This document shows positions 42,571 to 50,708 of a stretch of DNA of 64,000 nucleotides, piece by piece. The notes beneath the pieces were generated by a model, which was given only the letters and a program-made list of their open reading frames with translations, did no database searches and was not told the origin of the DNA. Origin of the DNA: Sphingomonas lycopersici (GTDB lineage Bacteria > Pseudomonadota > Alphaproteobacteria > Sphingomonadales > Sphingomonadaceae); NCBI RefSeq assembly GCF_026130605.1, contig NZ_JANFAU010000001.1, positions 248,001-312,000 of the forward strand, read 5' to 3'. The position numbers and the translations under genes are program-made. Position 1 is the first letter of the stretch; each line of letters starts with the position of its first letter.

Positions 42571-44295
42571 CTAGTTGCCGGAGCGGCGATCGAACAGATC
42601 GGATAGCCGACAGGTCAGGATCGACGGTTGCGCCAATTGTCCGCTGCCGTACCGCGCCCATTGCGCGTCCCACAGCGTCTTCAGCGCCTCGACCCGTGCC
42701 GGATAGCGCGCGGCGAGATCAATGCTTTCGGAGAAATCCGTGTCGAGATCGAACAGCTCCCAGCGATCATTCGCATAAGGCTGGTCACAATCGTGGATCG
42801 CGACCGCGCGCCACTTGCCGCTGGTGATCGCGCGATTGCCGCGCAGTTCGAAATATTGCACCTGCCGCCCGGGCGCGCTGCCGCTCGCCACCGTGGGCAG
42901 GAACGAGCGCCCCGCGACCGCAATCTGTGCGACGCCGTCGACGTGTCGGTCGAACGCGGCGCCCGCCGCCTCCAGCAGCGTCGGCGCGATATCGACGACA
43001 TCGACAAACTGGCGCCGGATCGCGCCGGGATCGCGCACCCCCCGCGGCCAGTGGAAGATCATCGGCGTGCGCGTGCCTCCCGAATAGGGCCATAATTTGT
43101 AGCGCCGCAGCGGGGTATCGCTGGCAAAGGCCCAGGGGCGCGGATATTCCGCCTGTGTCTTGGCGGTGCCGAGCTCGTCGATCCGCGCGCGTTGCGCCGC
43201 GGGGGAGAGCGTGTTGGGACGATAGAGGCCGTCGAAGAACCCCGTCTGGCCCGCCTCCGACGCGGCGCCATTGTCAGACAGGAGCACGATGACGGTATCG
43301 TCCATCAGCCCCTTGTCGCGCAGCACCTGCAGCACGCGGCCGATCTGCCGGTCGCAATGTTCGATGAACCCGGCATAGACCGCCATATAGCGCGCGAAGA
43401 CCGCTTTCTCGTCCTCCGACAGGCTCGCCCAGGCGCGATCGCGCGGCGCGCGCGGCGGCAGGCGGGTATCCGCCGGGATGATCTCGAGCCGCTTCATCCG
43501 CGCGAACCGCTCCTCGCGGATCGCGTCCCACCCCTTGGCGTAGATCGCGTCATAGGGCGCCGAAAACTCGCGCGCGACCTGGATCGGCGAATGCGCGGTC
43601 CCGAAGGCGAGGTTCATGAAGAAGGGCTTGCCGCCCGCCGTCGCGACATGCCGCTCGATCAGCGCGATCGCTTTGTCCGCGAGATCGGCGGACAAATGAT
43701 AATCTTCGGGGAAATCGGGTGTAAGATAATGATCATTCTCGACCAGCTCGGGGCGATATTGATCGGTCCAGCCGCGCGGGAAACCGTAGAAATAGTCGAA
43801 GCCGCGCTGGCGCGGCCAGCTGGTGCGCGGCGCGTCCTTGCCCAGCTCGGCCATCGGGATCAGATGCCATTTGCCGACCGCCCAGGTGGCATAGCCGCGC
43901 CGCTGCAACACCTGCGCGATCGTCTGCGCATTGCCGGGCAGCCGGAACAATCGCGTCATCGCTGGATCGTTAGGGGTGACCGCGGCGACATCGGGCACAT
44001 CGGGCATGTTGACCGTGTGACAATTGCGCCCGGTGAGCAGCGACGCGCGCGTCGCCGCGCATACCGCCTTGGTATCGAAATGGACGTAGCGCAGCCCGCC
44101 TTGCGCCAGACCGTCGATCGCCGGGGTGCGGATCTCCGCGCCGAAACAGCCGAAATCGGAATAGCCGATATCATCGAGGATGATCGTGATGATGTTGGGC
44201 CGCCCGCCGCTGCCCGCCGGCCACGCGTTCCCCGCGCCAACCAGCGCCGAGGTGGCGAGAAGCGAACCGACCAACCGGCGGCGGGAAATGAGCAT
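42571..44295 (-). CDS. Sulfatase 1 (CxAxR type)
   Basis: A 574-residue sulfatase with an N-terminal twin-arginine-like signal (SRRRLVGSLLATSALVGAG). NIITIILDDIGYSDFGCFG gives the first metal Asp pair near residue 38, and VCAATRASLLTGRN near residue 78 is the formylglycine site; it reads C-A-A-T-R, Ala in place of the usual Pro, a form accepted in the family. VLLSDNGA near residue 340 supplies further metal residues. It would hydrolyse sulfate esters in the periplasm and needs a formylglycine-generating system not seen in this window. It follows TonB receptor 2 by 24 bases and is probably its cotranscribed partner. Confidence 0.92.
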   Translation of the reverse strand: MLISRRRLVGSLLATSALVGAGNAWPAGSGGRPNIITIILDDIGYSDFGCFGAEIRTPAIDGLAQGGLRYVHFDTKAVCAATRASLLTGRNCHTVNMPDVPDVAAVTPNDPAMTRLFRLPGNAQTIAQVLQRRGYATWAVGKWHLIPMAELGKDAPRTSWPRQRGFDYFYGFPRGWTDQYRPELVENDHYLTPDFPEDYHLSADLADKAIALIERHVATAGGKPFFMNLAFGTAHSPIQVAREFSAPYDAIYAKGWDAIREERFARMKRLEIIPADTRLPPRAPRDRAWASLSEDEKAVFARYMAVYAGFIEHCDRQIGRVLQVLRDKGLMDDTVIVLLSDNGAASEAGQTGFFDGLYRPNTLSPAAQRARIDELGTAKTQAEYPRPWAFASDTPLRRYKLWPYSGGTRTPMIFHWPRGVRDPGAIRRQFVDVVDIAPTLLEAAGAAFDRHVDGVAQIAVAGRSFLPTVASGSAPGRQVQYFELRGNRAITSGKWRAVAIHDCDQPYANDRWELFDLDTDFSESIDLAARYPARVEALKTLWDAQWARYGSGQLAQPSILTCRLSDLFDRRSGN

Positions 44296-44319
44296 GACCG
44301 ACGCGCTCCCCTGTTTCGC

Positions 44320-46614
44320 TCAGAAGCGGACCGCGGCCTCGACCCCGACGGTGCGGAAGGCATCGGGGGTCAAAAGCTGCGTATAACCCGCGCCCTTCGC
44401 CGAGGTGTCGAGCGTCCCGGCCGCGATATAGCTGGAGAAGTGGCTATTGGTCAGGTTCTTGCCGAATACCGACAGGCGATAGCGGCCGTCGCGTGTCTCG
44501 ATCGAGAGCCGGCCGTTGAGCAGGCCGTAGCCCGGCTGACGCGTGCTGGGATCGCGATAGTTGAAGAACACTTGCGAGCGATAGGTGAAGGCGAGATTGG
44601 CGCTGCCGCGCAGCCCTTCACCGATATCGGTCGCATAGCGCGCGTCGACCGTATAGGCCCATTTCGGCGCATTGATCAGCGGTTCGCCGCTCACGTCCTG
44701 CTTGCCGCCCGTCATGCAGCCCTGTGCCGCGGTCTGGCCGGGGTAGCAACCGATGACCAACCCGCGCACATTGGTGTCGCTATAGGCGAGGTTACCGCTC
44801 AGCGTGAGACCCTTGCCCGCGCGGATGATCGCTTCGACCTCAGCGCCCTTGGTGGTCAATTTGCCGGCATTGGTCAGCGCGAAGGTGGTGAGCAAAGCAT
44901 TGTAGGTCTGCGCCTGGAAATCGTTGAAGGTTTCGTAGAATCCGGTGACGTTGAAGGTCAACAGGCGATCGAACAACGTCGTGCGAATGCCGCCTTCCCA
45001 GTTGCGCGCGATTTCAGGCTTGAGCACCGCGAGGCCGGAATTGACCGTCGCCGCGGTGAGATTGTTGAGGAGATTGAGCGCCGGCCCCTTATAGCCCCGC
45101 GTAAAGGTGAAATAGCCCATGATATCGGGCGAGAACTGATATTGCGCGCCGAGCTTGAAGCTGAAGTCGGTATCGGTCGCCTTGAGCGTCGGCGAAACAT
45201 AGGCCGGGCCGCCGAGGCTGGGCATCGCGGCGACCGCGCCCGGCAGGATCGTGCGATCGAAGAAGGCGACTTCCTGATCGGCGGTCAGCCGGAAGCCGCC
45301 GATCAGCGACAATCTGTCGGTGGGATGCGCGGTGATCTGGCCGAAGGCGGCGACATTCTTGGTGGTGATGCCGCGATCGACCTGATTGCCGAGATAGCTG
45401 CCCGGCGGCAGATTGACGGTGAGATTGCCCTTCACCTGCGTGCGGCTGACGACATCCTGCCAGAAATAGAACAGCCCGACGACATAGTCGATCGACTGAC
45501 CGGCGGGGGAGGTCAGGCGCAATTCCTGGGTGAACTGGCGCTGGCGCTGGCGCGCGTTGTTGACGCTGATCACCGGCAGCGAGACCTGATCGGCGTCGTT
45601 ATTGTCGAACACCTTGAACGCGCGATAGGCGGTGATCGAGGTGATCGTCTGGCCGCCCAATTCGGTATTGATCTCGATCGATCCGCCGCCCGCATGCTGG
45701 TGGTTGAACGTCTCGCCGTCGAGCGTCACCTCGCGGTTGAGCGGGCCGAGCTGCTGCGCGGAGAGCAGCGAGGCGCGGGTCTGGCCGTTATAATAGACCG
45801 TCGTCGGCAGCACCGAGCGCACCGTCGAGGCGCAGCAATTGCGATTGTTCTCGCCATAGTCGCCGATGATATAGATCGACGTCACGTCGCTCGGCTCGAA
45901 CAGGAACTTGCCGCGCACGCCCCAGCTATTGGTATCGTTGAGCTTCTGGCCGTTGACCGTATTGGTGATGATCCCGTCCGCATTCGAGCGGAACCCCGAC
46001 AGGCGCAATGCAGCGCGGCCTTCGTCTAGGACGACCGACCCCGATCCCTTCAGCCGCACGTCGTTGAACGTGCCGTAGCTTGCCGATCCTTCGAATTCGG
46101 ACGCATGCAGGCTCGGCTTTTCGGTGACGATATTGAGCGCGCCCGCCGATGAATTCTTGCCGAACAATGTGCCCTGCGGCCCGCGCAGCACCTCGATCCG
46201 CGAGATATCGTTGAAATCGAAGAAGGATGCCGCCGATCGCCCGATCACCACCCCGTCGATCACGGTCGAGACCGACGGCTCCACCCCGTCGGAGAAGTTA
46301 AGCGTGCCGATGCCGCGGATCGCCAGCCCCTGCCCGCGCGTATTGGCGCTGTTGGTGAAGCTGATCGACGGCGACACCTGCGACAATTGCTCGAGCCCGC
46401 TGACGCGATTGTCGGCGAGGGTCGCGGCCGACAGCACCGAAACCGAAACCGGCACGTTCTGCAGGTTCTGCTCGCGCTTCTGCGCGGTCACGACGATATC
46501 GTCGGCCGCCGGCGCGACAGGTACGGGCGCCGCCTCCTGCGCCGCGGCGATTGCCGGAAACGACAGCGCGGCTGCGACGGTGCACAGCAAGAGCGCATTG
46601 CGGCTATAGGTCAT
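44320..46614 (-). CDS. TonB-dependent outer-membrane receptor 2
   Basis: A 764-residue receptor: signal peptide to about residue 25 (AIAAAQ), TonB region DIVVTAQKREQNLQNVP, plug (RIEVLRGPQGTLFGKNSSAGALNI) and barrel ending VGVEAAVRF. ATG at 46614 with GGGGGAAG upstream; the longer in-frame version starts within the promoter region and across the LacI palindrome. Cotranscribed with sulfatase 1 and divided from the LacI gene by 156 bases. Likely imports a sulfated or glycosidic compound whose sulfate is removed by the sulfatase. Confidence 0.92.
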   Translation of the reverse strand: MTYSRNALLLCTVAAALSFPAIAAAQEAAPVPVAPAADDIVVTAQKREQNLQNVPVSVSVLSAATLADNRVSGLEQLSQVSPSISFTNSANTRGQGLAIRGIGTLNFSDGVEPSVSTVIDGVVIGRSAASFFDFNDISRIEVLRGPQGTLFGKNSSAGALNIVTEKPSLHASEFEGSASYGTFNDVRLKGSGSVVLDEGRAALRLSGFRSNADGIITNTVNGQKLNDTNSWGVRGKFLFEPSDVTSIYIIGDYGENNRNCCASTVRSVLPTTVYYNGQTRASLLSAQQLGPLNREVTLDGETFNHQHAGGGSIEINTELGGQTITSITAYRAFKVFDNNDADQVSLPVISVNNARQRQRQFTQELRLTSPAGQSIDYVVGLFYFWQDVVSRTQVKGNLTVNLPPGSYLGNQVDRGITTKNVAAFGQITAHPTDRLSLIGGFRLTADQEVAFFDRTILPGAVAAMPSLGGPAYVSPTLKATDTDFSFKLGAQYQFSPDIMGYFTFTRGYKGPALNLLNNLTAATVNSGLAVLKPEIARNWEGGIRTTLFDRLLTFNVTGFYETFNDFQAQTYNALLTTFALTNAGKLTTKGAEVEAIIRAGKGLTLSGNLAYSDTNVRGLVIGCYPGQTAAQGCMTGGKQDVSGEPLINAPKWAYTVDARYATDIGEGLRGSANLAFTYRSQVFFNYRDPSTRQPGYGLLNGRLSIETRDGRYRLSVFGKNLTNSHFSSYIAAGTLDTSAKGAGYTQLLTPDAFRTVGVEAAVRF

Positions 46615-46677
46615 CTTCCCCCCGTATCCCCCGCCCGTCGCCGCCCCGCATTGTGCAAGGCCCTCACAGCGATTCGA

Positions 46678-46689
46678 GACAACGTTGTC
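46678..46689. promoter_or_regulatory. LacI-type operator
   Basis: GACAACGTTGTC is a perfect 12-base palindrome with the central CG typical of LacI-family operators. It lies 64 bases ahead of TonB receptor 2 and just downstream of a LacI gene, so it probably links them. Confidence 0.65.
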
Positions 46690-46770
46690 CCGAGAAGTAA
46701 ACAACCGCCGCGGACGCGTCAACGCCCTGCGGTTTCAGCGATTGCGGCTGCCGCATGTGCGGCGCAACGA

Positions 46771-47841
46771 TCAGCGCTGGGCGTCTGCTCTCGGCACCCC
46801 GGCGACCGACCGGCGCAAGGTCAGCTCATAGGGGATCGTGACCACCTCGGCCCATTCGGCCGCGGTGCATCCGCCATGGCCGATCAGCCGCTCGCCCGCC
46901 ATTCGCGCGATCTCGATCGTCGGCTGGCTGACGGTAGCGAGCCGCGGCAGGCTGTATTCGGAGATGGCGAGGCCGCCGAAACCGACCAGCGACAGATCAT
47001 TTGGCACCTGCAGCCCCCGCTCGGCCGCCGCGGCGAGCACCCCCGCCGCCATCTCGTCATTGGCGGCAAAGATCGCGGTCGGCCGATCGGCGAGCCCGAG
47101 CAGCTCGCGCCCCTGCTCCAGCCCCGAGGTGAACAGGAAATTGCCCTGGCGCGCCACGACCGACGCATCGGGGACCTGCGCGACCGCCTCCAGCAACCCG
47201 GTCTTGCGCTCGCGCTGCGCGGTGTGGGTCTCGGGGCCGGCGATGAAGCCGATCCGGCGATGCCCGCGCGCAAGGATCGCCTCGCCGACCTCGCGCGCCG
47301 CGCTTTTGTTGTCGATCACGAAGCAGAGCGCGCGATCGAGCGCCAGCCCCGGATTGATGCGGACGACCGGCATATCGCGGCGTTCGAGCACATCGAGTAC
47401 CCAGGAAACGTCGCACAGCGCCGGGATCAGCACTACGCCGTCGAGCTTCACCAGATCGAGGAACCGCTCGAACGACGCACGCCCGGCCGCGTCGTCGGCG
47501 GGCGAGACGTTTTCGATCACCAGATGATATTCGGCGCCGTGGCACGCCTGCAGCAGCCCGAGGATGACGTCCGCGGTATAGGTCGGCAGGCGCCGGTCGG
47601 GATCGGCGGTGTGGCGCAGCCGAACCGGCGATCCGATGATCAGCCCGAGCGCATGCGCCTTTCCGCCGCGCAGCAGCCGGGCGGCCCTGTTGGGGGTATA
47701 GTCCAGCTCGCGCATCGCGGTTTCGACCCGCGCCCGCAGCTCGGCAGCCACCGTCGGCGCCCCGTTCAATACGCGGGAGACGGTCTTGAACGAAACGCCG
47801 GCGCGTTTGGCAATATCGATGATCGTCGCAGACCGTTTCAA
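46771..47841 (-). CDS. LacI-family transcriptional regulator
   Basis: A 356-residue repressor: N-terminal helix-turn-helix (TIIDIAKRAGVSFKTVSRVLNG) at residues 6-27, hinge helix NRAARLLRGG near 51-60, and a periplasmic-binding-protein-like core to the end. Ligand is most likely a sugar or sugar derivative. It lies upstream of and in line with TonB receptor 2 and sulfatase 1, whose promoter holds a LacI-type palindrome. This supports a glycan-related function for that locus. Confidence 0.93.
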   Translation of the reverse strand: MKRSATIIDIAKRAGVSFKTVSRVLNGAPTVAAELRARVETAMRELDYTPNRAARLLRGGKAHALGLIIGSPVRLRHTADPDRRLPTYTADVILGLLQACHGAEYHLVIENVSPADDAAGRASFERFLDLVKLDGVVLIPALCDVSWVLDVLERRDMPVVRINPGLALDRALCFVIDNKSAAREVGEAILARGHRRIGFIAGPETHTAQRERKTGLLEAVAQVPDASVVARQGNFLFTSGLEQGRELLGLADRPTAIFAANDEMAAGVLAAAAERGLQVPNDLSLVGFGGLAISEYSLPRLATVSQPTIEIARMAGERLIGHGGCTAAEWAEVVTIPYELTLRRSVAGVPRADAQR

Positions 47842-47903
47842 CGCCCGGTTCTTCCGTGTCCAGCACCAGCTCAGCTTGAGTGATAGACCGGGCGGTGGCT
47901 AAA

Positions 47904-48326
47904 TCAAACCGGCCCGGCCCAGGGGTCGTAGCTGCCGAAGGTCCACACATTGCCCTCCGGATCGCGCGCGGAATAGCCGCGCCCGCCATAATCCTGATCC
48001 ACCGGGCCGCTGATGATCTCCGCGCCCGCGGCGGCGGCGCGACGGGCATGGGCGTCGACGTCGGCGACGATCAGATAGAGCCCCATCGTCGCCCCGCCTA
48101 CCTCGGCGACCGTCTTCATCCGCGCGGCCCGCACATGGGGCGAGTCGATCGCGCTCGAGATCATCAGCATGCGATCGGCCCAGATAAGCTGCGCGTGCTG
48201 GACGATCGCAGGGTCGGTCTCGCTCAAGTAAACCGCCCGCCGCTCGAACCCGAAGGCGGTGCACAGAAAGTCGATCGCGCGCGGCGCATCGGTGTAGCGC
48301 AGATTGGGAATGATCTCATGTCGCAT
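47904..48326 (-). CDS. VOC-family protein (PhnB/glyoxalase-like)
   Basis: A 140-residue single-polypeptide VOC protein, starting EIIPNLRYTDAPRAIDFLCTAFGFE and ending GYSARDPEGNVWTFGSYDPW, the usual paired strands. The first strand lacks a metal His, as in the PhnB-like branch without known activity. It follows the AraC gene by 69 bases on the same strand and may be cotranscribed with it. Function unknown, possibly resistance or binding of a small electrophile. Confidence 0.85.
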   Translation of the reverse strand: MRHEIIPNLRYTDAPRAIDFLCTAFGFERRAVYLSETDPAIVQHAQLIWADRMLMISSAIDSPHVRAARMKTVAEVGGATMGLYLIVADVDAHARRAAAAGAEIISGPVDQDYGGRGYSARDPEGNVWTFGSYDPWAGPV

Positions 48327-48395
48327 GATGGGTCTCGCTGTTGTCCGATCCCCGGATAGACAAGGCGCCTGGCATCGGATTGGACGAAAGGCACC

Positions 48396-49205
48396 TCAGG
48401 CTTCGACGAGCCCGCCGCCTTCGGGCAAGGAACGCGCGAGATAGGCGGTCGGCGAAAGCCCGCTGAACTCGCGAAACTCCCTGATCATATGCGATTGATC
48501 GAAATAACCGGCCTCGGCGGCGAGCCCCGCCCAATCGGGTCGATCCGCCTCTTGCGCGATCAGCCCGGTCAGCGTCTGGAAGCGCAGCAGCCGGCGGAAC
48601 GCGCGCGGCCCGACGCCGATCGCATCGCGCACCCGATCGGCCATATGCTTGCGGCTCCACCCGATTTCCGCGGCAATCGCCGAAATGTCGAGATCGGGCC
48701 GCGCACGCAGTAGGCGGAGCGCGTGATGCTGCTGCCCGTTGGGCGGCTCGACCCCGTGCAGGCGCTGGCGCAGCGCCTCGTCCAACAGGTCGATGCGGTG
48801 ATCGCGGCCATCCGCCGCTGCCAGCGCGTCGCCCAGTTCGCGCGCGGCGCGGCCGAGAATCGCGTCGAGCGGAACGACCCGATCGGCGATCTCGTGCATC
48901 GGCATCCCGAGCAGAAGACGAAGCGTGGCGAGCGGCAGAAAGACGTGGATCCCCGCCTGCGACCCGGCCGAATGCGACAGAGCAGGGCGCAGATGCGCGC
49001 CGGCGACAAAGGCCTCGCTCGCGTTGAGCGTCAGCCTTTCGCCATTGCCGCCGGTGATCGAGATCGGCTCGCCGAGGTTGACGATGAACACCCCCTCGGC
49101 GTGGGGCAGTTCGCGGCGCGTCGTGAACCCCGCGGTGCGCTCCCGATAATCGCTATAGCCGTGGATCAGCCCGGAAAGATCGGCCGGCGGCGCGATGCGC
49201 GCCAT
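48396..49205 (-). CDS. AraC-family transcriptional regulator
   Basis: A 269-residue regulator with a cupin-like N-terminal part (GVFIVNLGEPISITGG, residues 35-110) and a C-terminal AraC DNA-binding pair of helix-turn-helices (ISAIAAEIGWSRKHMADRVRDAIG and AAEAGYFDQSHMIREFREFSGLSPTAY). The ATG at 49205 gives a normal-length protein; its ribosome site is weak. It most likely controls the VOC gene directly downstream. Confidence 0.88.
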   Translation of the reverse strand: MARIAPPADLSGLIHGYSDYRERTAGFTTRRELPHAEGVFIVNLGEPISITGGNGERLTLNASEAFVAGAHLRPALSHSAGSQAGIHVFLPLATLRLLLGMPMHEIADRVVPLDAILGRAARELGDALAAADGRDHRIDLLDEALRQRLHGVEPPNGQQHHALRLLRARPDLDISAIAAEIGWSRKHMADRVRDAIGVGPRAFRRLLRFQTLTGLIAQEADRPDWAGLAAEAGYFDQSHMIREFREFSGLSPTAYLARSLPEGGGLVEA

Positions 49206-49613
49206 CGTCCAGGCATTGACCCCGTCGTCGTGGATCGTCTCATGAAGGCAACGGCGACGGTCCACGGACTCTCGGCCAGGCTGATGATGACCGCCACATG
49301 ATAGGCGTCGCCGACGCTTCCCGGAAGCACCGATCGGCGACAGGCAACGGATCGATCGCGCTGCCGGCAATCTTGCGCGCGCGGGCCGATCCGCCTACGC
49401 TCCTCGCGATGTTCGCGCACCCGCCTCGATCCGTTGACGCATCGATCGCCGGCCCGGTTGCGCCTGCCTCGTCGCTTGCTCCTCCTGATCCGATCGTGGC
49501 CATCGGCCGCGTCGGGGCACCGCCCCCGCCGAAACCGAACCGCGCCGACTGACACCCGGCACGCCGTCCCGCGCATGACGCGGGCATCACGATGTTCTTT
49601 CAGGTGAAAATTC
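49206..49613. other. Intergenic region without a supported gene
   Basis: About 400 bases between the divergent AraC and EamA genes. Open frames on both strands lack ribosome sites, family features and typical codon choice. It should hold both promoters; no clear repeat or palindrome was found. Confidence 0.5.
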
Positions 49614-50468
49614 ATGTTCAATCGTCACGCAGCGGCGCTCGTGCCGACCAGCGCGTTCGTTCTCTTGTGGAGCAGCGGCGCGATCGTCTCCGAAATCGGG
49701 CTCCGCCACGGTTCGCCCTTCGCGCTTCTGATTTTCCGCTATATCATCGCCTTCACGGTGCTGCTCGGGTTCGCAGCCGCGAACGGCAGCTTGTTGCCCG
49801 CGCCGGGCACGCGGCGGCGCAATCTGCTGATCGGCTTCTCGATCGCCGGGCTCTATTCCACCTGCTATCTGCTCGCGCTCGATAACGGCGTCACGCCGGG
49901 GGCGCTCGCCACCCTGCTCGGGGTGCAGCCGATCCTGACCGTGTTTCTGACCGAGCGCCGCGCAACCGCGCCGCGGCTGATCGGGCTCGCCTGCGCGCTC
50001 GCCGGGCTGGCGCTGGTCGTATCGGACGGGCTGGCGTCGATGCGCTTCGACATGATCGGGCTGGCCTTCGCCGCGCTGTCGCTGTTCGGCATCACCGCGG
50101 GATCGATCCTCCAGAAGCGCGAGAAGCAGGCACCGTGGGTGGTGCTGCCGATGCAATCCGCGGTCGGGCTCGCCTTCGCCTGCGCGGCATCGCCGCTCGG
50201 TGAATTCCGCGCGTCATGGGATTGGGGCTTCGTGCTGCCCGCGCTGTGGCTCGGCCTGGTCATATCGGTCGGCACGACCTTTCTGCTTTACCGGCTGATC
50301 GCGCGCGGCAATCTCGTCAACGTCACCAGCCTGTTCTACCTCGTTCCCGGCGTCACCGCGGCGATGGACTGGGCGATCCTCGGCAATCCGATGTCGGCGC
50401 TGATGATCGCCGGGCTCGGGCTGATCGTCGTCGGGCTGCTGGTGGTGTTCCGCTCCAAGGCGGAATGA
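49614..50468 (+). CDS. EamA/DMT-family transporter
   Basis: A 284-residue inner-membrane protein with ten predicted helices in two EamA halves (SAFVLLWSSGAIVSEIGLRHGSPFALLIFRY at the start of the first; LAFAALSLFGITAGSILQKRE at the start of the second). Members export metabolites or amino acids. AGGTGAAAA precedes the ATG at 49614. A degraded RidA gene follows; whether the two once formed an amino-acid-related unit is not clear. Confidence 0.9.
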   Translation: MFNRHAAALVPTSAFVLLWSSGAIVSEIGLRHGSPFALLIFRYIIAFTVLLGFAAANGSLLPAPGTRRRNLLIGFSIAGLYSTCYLLALDNGVTPGALATLLGVQPILTVFLTERRATAPRLIGLACALAGLALVVSDGLASMRFDMIGLAFAALSLFGITAGSILQKREKQAPWVVLPMQSAVGLAFACAASPLGEFRASWDWGFVLPALWLGLVISVGTTFLLYRLIARGNLVNVTSLFYLVPGVTAAMDWAILGNPMSALMIAGLGLIVVGLLVVFRSKAE

Positions 50469-50537
50469 TGCCGATCAGGTGACAGACGAGGCGCGAGGCG
50501 CAATCATGCATGTCTGGCCCCGCTTCGGAGGATGGTG

Positions 50538-50678
50538 ATGCGCGATATCGCGGAATTCTTCGGCGACAACTGCCCCGCCCGCGCAATCGTCCCGGTGGGC
50601 CCGCTACATTATGGCTATCGGATCGAAGTGGATGCGGTCGCCCGGCGGCCCGCGCCGGCCCATCCGTCACACGGATAG
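50538..50678 (+). pseudogene. Remnant of a RidA-family (imine deaminase) gene
   Basis: A 46-codon frame reads RDIAEFFGDNCPARAIVPVGPLHYGYRIEVDAVA, which matches the last third of RidA/YjgF proteins (FFG..PAR..V.VG.L..G..IEVEAVA). The N-terminal two thirds are absent from the preceding bases. A GGAGG precedes the ATG, so a short peptide might still be made, but it lacks the trimer core and active site. Confidence 0.55.
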
Positions 50679-50690
50679 GCCGGCGCGGGC
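50648..50690. terminator. Long hairpin between convergent genes
   Basis: GCCCGCGCCGGCC and GGCCGGCGCGGGC pair in a perfect 13-base stem, extended after one mismatch by ATCCG/CGGAT around a TCACA loop. No T-run follows. It overlaps the end of the RidA remnant and lies 19 bases before the end of TonB receptor 3, so it may stop transcription from both sides. Confidence 0.65.
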
Positions 50691-50708
50691 GCGATCGCCG
50701 CGCTTGCT

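Noticed and set aside
37921..42606. 1561-codon open frame on the plus strand opposite the autotransporter
   Set aside because: Codon use mirrors the GC-rich coding strand; the peptide is Ala/Arg/Asp-rich without domains, while the minus frame has signal peptide, repeats and barrel.
43192..46029. 945-codon plus-strand open frame
   Set aside because: It lies antisense to a clear sulfatase and a clear TonB receptor and has no domain or ribosome site.
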